This document shows positions 60,195 through 64,000 of a DNA stretch of 64,000 nt, piece after piece (within the stretch, counting starts at the first letter, position 1; every line of letters starts with the position of its first letter). Under the pieces are notes generated by a model. That model was not told the origin of the DNA. It was given only the letters and a program-made list of their open reading frames with translations, and made no database searches. Location of the stretch: contig NZ_JADJNP010000004.1 in assembly GCF_016714275.1 (NCBI RefSeq), positions 372,001 through 436,000 on the forward strand, read 5' to 3'. The DNA comes from Tessaracoccus sp. (lineage in GTDB: Bacteria; Actinomycetota; Actinomycetes; Propionibacteriales; Propionibacteriaceae). The position numbers were made by a program, and so were the translations under genes.

Positions 60195-60788
60195 TCAGGC
60201 CGCGAAGAAGTCCCTGGTGCCCTCGAACATCATCTGTACCGCGAGCAGGACCAGGATCATGCCCATCAGGCGCTCGACGGCGACGAGCGCCCGGGTGCCG
60301 ACGACGCGCTGCAGGAAGCCCGCGAAGTACAACACCACCGTGCTGATCGCCCACGACGCGACAAGCCCGCCCAGGTACCACGGCAGCTTGTCGGGACTCT
60401 GTGACACGAACACGACGATGACCGCGAGAAGCGACGGCCCCGCCATGTAAGGCACGGCGAGCGGAACGATGAATGGTTCGTCGTGCGTGACGGGCTCGGA
60501 GAGATTCCGCTCCGGCGTGGGGAACACCATCCGGATGGAGATCAGGAGAAGGATGACGCCGCCGGCCGCCTTGAGCGCCGCATCGTCGACGTGCAGCAGG
60601 TTCAACAGCCCACGACCCGCGAACAGGAACGTGACCATCACGACGAGCGCGATCAGGCACTCGCGCAGGATCACCCACTGGCGTCGCTCCGGCGCGGTGT
60701 TTCGCAGCGATGCCAGGAACAGCGGCACGTTGCCGAGCGGGTCCATCACGAGGATGAACGTGAACGCGGCAGAGATCATTACTTCCAT
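60195..60788 (-). CDS. MarC-family integral membrane protein
   Basis: 197 aa with six transmembrane helices and MarC signatures: FILVMDPLGNVPLFLASL at the N-terminus, the middle VPLAVPYMAGPSLLAVI and the C-terminal RLMGMILVLLAVQMMFEGTRDF. Despite the name, a role in multiple antibiotic resistance was not supported in Escherichia coli; the transport function of the family is uncertain. It stands alone downstream of the CoA-transferase terminator. Confidence 0.93.
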   Translation of the reverse strand: MEVMISAAFTFILVMDPLGNVPLFLASLRNTAPERRQWVILRECLIALVVMVTFLFAGRGLLNLLHVDDAALKAAGGVILLLISIRMVFPTPERNLSEPVTHDEPFIVPLAVPYMAGPSLLAVIVVFVSQSPDKLPWYLGGLVASWAISTVVLYFAGFLQRVVGTRALVAVERLMGMILVLLAVQMMFEGTRDFFAA

Positions 60789-60835
60789 GGGGGCTCCTTC
60801 CGACGCAACCTATCTGGCTTACGGAGGGAATGAAA

Positions 60836-60867
60836 ACGGGGGGCCGGGAAGAACCCCGGCCCCCCGT
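60836..60867 (-). terminator. Rho-independent terminator of the CoA-transferase gene
   Basis: ACGGGGGGCCGGG and CCCGGCCCCCCGT form a perfect 13-bp stem with a short loop, 13 bases after the stop at 60881. On the minus strand a TTTT tract follows directly. Confidence 0.88.
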
Positions 60868-60880
60868 CGTCAGGAAGCGA

Positions 60881-62395
60881 TCACTGCTCCATGGTGCCCG
60901 TCTCAAGGAAGCGGACGTGCCATCCGAGCGCGGTAGCCAGGTCGTGCGGCGTGTGGAGGCCGTTGGCCTTCTTCTCCGCCAGCTTGACGTACTCGCGCAG
61001 CGGTTCCTTGTAGTCCGGGTGCGCGCAATTGTCGATGATCGCCTTGGCGCGCTGGCGCGGGGCAAGGCCGCGCAGGTCCGCGAGCCCCTGCTCCGTGATG
61101 ATCACCTGAACGTCGTGCTCGGTGTGGTCGACATGGTTGACCATCGGGACGATGCAGGAGATCGCTCCGCCCTTCGCCGTCGACGGGGTCACGAACGAGG
61201 AGATCCAGCCGTTGCGGGTGAAGTCGCCCGAGCCGCCGATGCCGTTCTGCATCCGCGAGCCCATCACGTGCGTGGAGTTCACGTTGCCGTAGATGTCGGC
61301 CTCGATCATGCCGTTGCACGCGATGACGCCCATACGGCGGATGGCCTCGGGGTGGTTCGAGACGTCCTGCGGGCGCAGGATGATCTTCTTGGCGTAGTGG
61401 GCCGCGTTGTCGTTCATCTTCTCGGCGGCCTTCGGGGACAGCGAGAAGGCGGTGGCCGATGCGACGGTGAGCTTGCCCGAGTCCAGCAGATCCACCATGC
61501 CGTCCTGGATCACCTCGGTGTAGGAGGTGAGTTGCTCGAACGGGCCGTCGAGGAGGCCCTGGAGCACCGCGTTGGCGATGTTGCCCACGCCGGACTGCAT
61601 CGGCAGCAGGTTCTTGGGCAGGCGACCCTGCTTCACCTCGTTGCCGAGGAAGTCGAGCAGGTTGTTCGCGATGGCGCGAGAGTCGTCGTCGAGCAGCTTG
61701 AACGGGGTGTTCCGGTCGGGGCTGTCGGTCTCGATGATCGCGACGATCTTGTCGGTGTCGATCTTGAAGTAGGGCTCGCCGATGCGGTCCCCTGGAGTCT
61801 GGATCGGCAGCGGGATCCGGTTCGGCGGCAGCGCGCCGATCGGCGCGTAGATGTCGTGCATGCCGAACAGCCCCTCGGACTGCCACTCGTTCACCTCGAG
61901 GATGATCTTGTCGGCGTGCTCAAGGTAGGTGCGGTTCATGCCCACCGACGACGACGGGATCAGCCAGCCCTCTTCTGTGACCGCGGTCACCTCGATGACG
62001 GCGACGTCCAGCTTGCCCAGGAAGCCCTGGGAGACCTGCGGGCCGACGTGCGAGAGATGGATGTCCTGGTAGAACGAGCGGCCCTGGTTGATGGCCGTGC
62101 GCATCTCGGGGTCGGACTGATAGGGCATGCGGTACGCGACGCCGCCGGTGCGGGCGAGTGCGCCGTCGAGCTCCGGGGCGGTGGAGGCACCGGTCCAGAC
62201 ACCGACCCGGAACTCCTCACCCTTGTTGTGGTGGGCGTCGATGATGGCGGCCAGCGCCTCCGGGAACTCCTTCGGGTAACCCGACCCGGTGAAGCCGGAG
62301 AAACCGATGTTCCATCCGTTCTCGACGATGCTGGCTGCGTCATGAGCCGACATGACTTTCCCTCGCAACGCCTCGTTGCGAATGCGACCTGACAT
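60881..62395 (-). CDS. Acetyl-CoA hydrolase / succinyl-CoA:acetate CoA-transferase
   Basis: 504 aa of the class I CoA-transferase family. The N-terminal IGFSGFTGSGYPKEFPEAL segment binds CoA. The catalytic Glu of the succinyl-CoA:acetate type is likely in YTEVIQDGMVDLLDSGKL. The later GSRMQNGIGGSGDFTRNG motif is also typical. It moves CoA between succinyl-CoA and acetate, or hydrolyses acetyl-CoA. In propionibacteria this couples acetate formation to the methylmalonyl-CoA pathway represented here by mutA. The ATG at 62393-62395 follows AAGGAGGA. Confidence 0.94.
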   Translation of the reverse strand: MSGRIRNEALRGKVMSAHDAASIVENGWNIGFSGFTGSGYPKEFPEALAAIIDAHHNKGEEFRVGVWTGASTAPELDGALARTGGVAYRMPYQSDPEMRTAINQGRSFYQDIHLSHVGPQVSQGFLGKLDVAVIEVTAVTEEGWLIPSSSVGMNRTYLEHADKIILEVNEWQSEGLFGMHDIYAPIGALPPNRIPLPIQTPGDRIGEPYFKIDTDKIVAIIETDSPDRNTPFKLLDDDSRAIANNLLDFLGNEVKQGRLPKNLLPMQSGVGNIANAVLQGLLDGPFEQLTSYTEVIQDGMVDLLDSGKLTVASATAFSLSPKAAEKMNDNAAHYAKKIILRPQDVSNHPEAIRRMGVIACNGMIEADIYGNVNSTHVMGSRMQNGIGGSGDFTRNGWISSFVTPSTAKGGAISCIVPMVNHVDHTEHDVQVIITEQGLADLRGLAPRQRAKAIIDNCAHPDYKEPLREYVKLAEKKANGLHTPHDLATALGWHVRFLETGTMEQ

Positions 62396-62516
62396 CTGTC
62401 CTCCTTGAAGATCACGGTGCTGCGCTCACCCTACCGGCTGTGTGGTGTGCGAAATGCACCGCCCCGGCAATCCGTCGGAGGCGAGGGATGGTAGTGGTGG
62501 CCCGGGAACCGGGCTT

Positions 62517-63374
62517 CTAGAACCCCGCGAAGGCGGCGACGGCGTCGAGCCGGGGGAAGCCGACGGCGACATCCGCGGCTGCGGCGGTGACAGGCTTCGC
62601 GCAGTACGCGACCGAAAGGCCGGCGGCGGCGAACAGGGAGAGGTCGTTGGCGCCGTCGCCCACCGCGACGGTGAGGGCGGGGTCGACATCGGCGGCGTCA
62701 GCGAAGCGCAGGAGGTCGCGGGCCTTCTGATCGCGGTCGACGACGGTGCCGATCACGTTTCCGGTCAGGCGCTCGGTGCCGTCGATGATCTCGGTTTCGA
62801 GCTCGTTGGCGTTGAAGAAGTCGAGACCGAGGTCGTCGGCGAGCGGCCCGACGAGTTGGGTGAACCCGCCGCTGGTGACGCCGACCTTCGCCCCTGCGGA
62901 GCGGGCGGCGGCGATGAGCTCGCGGGCGCCGGGGGAGAGGGTCATGGCGGGGCCGACCTCGTCGAGCACCGACACCGGCAGGCCGCGCAGCGTGGCAACC
63001 CGCTCGCGCAGCGAGGCCTCGAAGTCGAGTTCGCCGCGCATCGCACGCTCCGTGATCTCGGCGACAACGTCGCCGACCCCGGCGTGCGCGGCCAGGAGGT
63101 CGACGGCCTCGGTGGTGGTGAGGGTGGAGTCGACGTCCATCATCAGCAACCGCGCAGGCGTGGTCGCCAGGGGACCGGCGACCACGCCGACAGCGACCGG
63201 CCCGGCCACCGCGCGCAGCGCGTCGCGCAGGAGGGCCGGGTCGTCGTGGCTGGTCAGTACGCTGACCCGCGTCCCATACGGGGTCTCGTCCCGGGTCGTC
63301 GGCCCGCTCGGGAGGAGAGCGACGAGCGAGTCGGCGATGAGGCCGGGGCTGACGAGGGTCACGCGGATCTGCAT
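62517..63374 (-). CDS. serB: Phosphoserine phosphatase
   Basis: 285 aa. The HAD nucleophile motif is MDVDST (D80, D82). Next comes SPGARELIAAARSAGAKVGVTSGGFTQLVGPLADDLG, then VGDGANDLSLFAAAGLSVAYCAKP. The N-terminal about 75 residues form an ACT-like regulatory region. It removes phosphate from phosphoserine in the last step of serine synthesis. The active-site residues are intact. Confidence 0.95.
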   Translation of the reverse strand: MQIRVTLVSPGLIADSLVALLPSGPTTRDETPYGTRVSVLTSHDDPALLRDALRAVAGPVAVGVVAGPLATTPARLLMMDVDSTLTTTEAVDLLAAHAGVGDVVAEITERAMRGELDFEASLRERVATLRGLPVSVLDEVGPAMTLSPGARELIAAARSAGAKVGVTSGGFTQLVGPLADDLGLDFFNANELETEIIDGTERLTGNVIGTVVDRDQKARDLLRFADAADVDPALTVAVGDGANDLSLFAAAGLSVAYCAKPVTAAAADVAVGFPRLDAVAAFAGF

Positions 63375-63471
63375 GCCGGCCAGGGTAGTGGTGATTGCTC
63401 CTGTATGCCGATCACCGTGGTGAGGACTGGTTCCACACGCCTGCCAGGGGGTGACCGTTCAGGGTGGGTGG

Positions 63472-64000
63472 TCAGCGGGCGGCGGCCGTGGGCGTCACCG
63501 TGACCTTCTGCTCGGCGCCGTCGCGGACCAGCGTCAGCTCCATGGCCTGACCAACGCGCCCGGCGCGCACCAGTGCCACCAACGACTCGGTGGATGTCAC
63601 GGGCTGCCCATCGACGGCGGTGATGAGGTCGCCCTCGCGGAGCCCGGCGCGCGCGGCACCGGTGTCGGCGACGACCGACGCCACGACCGCACCCTGCTGG
63701 CCGGTCTGGCCGACGTCGCGGGCCGTCACGCCCAACTGCGGGTGCTGCGCCACACCGTTGGCGATCAGCTGCTCGGCCACGTACTGCACCTGGTCGACGC
63801 CGATCGCGAAGCCGATGCCGATGTTGCCCGCCTGTCCTTCGCCGGAGGAGAGGGACGCGATCGAGCTCGTGATGCCGACGAGTTCACCGGCAGTGTTGAC
63901 CAGCGCGCCGCCCGAGTTGCCGGGGTTGATGGCCGCGTTGGTCTGGATGGCGGCCGTCACGACGACGTCGGAGCCCTGCGACATGTTCCTGCCGCCGGTG
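63472..64000 (-). CDS. HtrA/DegP-type serine protease, C-terminal part (runs off right edge)
   Basis: The minus-strand frame is open to the right edge, so the N-terminus and most of the protease domain are missing. The visible part has the catalytic serine loop TNAAINPGNSGGALVN and the end of the trypsin-like domain (GIGFAIGVDQVQYVAEQLI). A PDZ domain follows (VASVVADTGAARAGLREGDLITAVDGQPVTSTESLVALV). Such proteins are membrane-anchored quality-control proteases in actinobacteria. Confidence 0.93.
   Translation of the reverse strand, partial: TGGRNMSQGSDVVVTAAIQTNAAINPGNSGGALVNTAGELVGITSSIASLSSGEGQAGNIGIGFAIGVDQVQYVAEQLIANGVAQHPQLGVTARDVGQTGQQGAVVASVVADTGAARAGLREGDLITAVDGQPVTSTESLVALVRAGRVGQAMELTLVRDGAEQKVTVTPTAAAR

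Overview
The window is high-GC DNA (roughly 70% G+C by eye), densely packed with genes, and looks like an actinobacterium. The gene content points to Propionibacteriaceae or a close relative. The markers are a methylmalonyl-CoA mutase small subunit, an acetyl-CoA hydrolase/succinyl-CoA:acetate CoA-transferase, a polyphosphate glucokinase and mycothiol biosynthesis genes. The family assignment is an inference from gene content, not from a marker-gene comparison.

Layout. 1-11.9 kb: mutA (runs off the left edge), a FolP2-type dihydropteroate synthase, a histidine phosphatase, a single-chain MshA-MshB fusion for mycothiol, tRNA-Leu, an oxidoreductase/aldolase-like pair that both lack signature lysines, two cell-envelope proteins, pgi and a SanA-like protein. 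12-17.9 kb: an operon for imported chito-oligosaccharides or GlcNAc (binding protein, two permeases, IclR regulator, cytoplasmic GH20). 17.9-24.1 kb: a LacI-controlled alpha-glucan or sugar locus in which three consecutive genes carry single-base frameshifts. 24.2-33 kb: FGGY kinase, argS, ppgK, two PH-domain membrane proteins with a DUF1707 protein, a truncated FAD/Fe-S dehydrogenase and tRNA-Gly. 33-43.6 kb: a DUF2231-cytochrome b5 protein (frameshifted), exonuclease III, an acetyltransferase, a HAD phosphatase, the metNIQ methionine importer, a PemK-like protein, a DinB protein, an ATP-dependent DNA ligase and an M20 peptidase. 43.6-47.4 kb: a compact DUF2975 / XRE-HTH / SPFH / ribbon-helix-helix cassette with related palindromes in front of two of its genes, a secreted intradiol-dioxygenase-like protein, and a GIY-YIG fragment beside a 77-bp palindromic element. 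47.5-64 kb: a methyltransferase fused to a nucleotidyltransferase-like domain and carrying an in-frame repeat insertion, an aminotransferase, a nitrilase-family enzyme, a GH2-DUF2804 fusion, a third LacI-controlled transport operon with GH1, MarC, the CoA-transferase, serB and the end of an HtrA-type protease.

How it fits together. Three CUT1 sugar importers are present and none has its own ATPase, so a shared MsiK-type ATPase elsewhere is expected. The glycosidases (GH20, GH1, GH2) have no signal peptides, so oligosaccharides are probably imported and cut inside the cell. The products would enter glycolysis through polyphosphate glucokinase and Pgi and leave through the methylmalonyl-CoA and CoA-transferase steps of propionate/acetate fermentation. 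Several promoters carry clear palindromic operators that match the regulator class next to them.

Data quality: four single-nucleotide frameshifts occur in otherwise well-conserved genes, in or near G/C-rich stretches. They may be assembly errors rather than biology and should be checked against reads first. No CRISPR array, prophage, intact insertion sequence or rRNA was seen.
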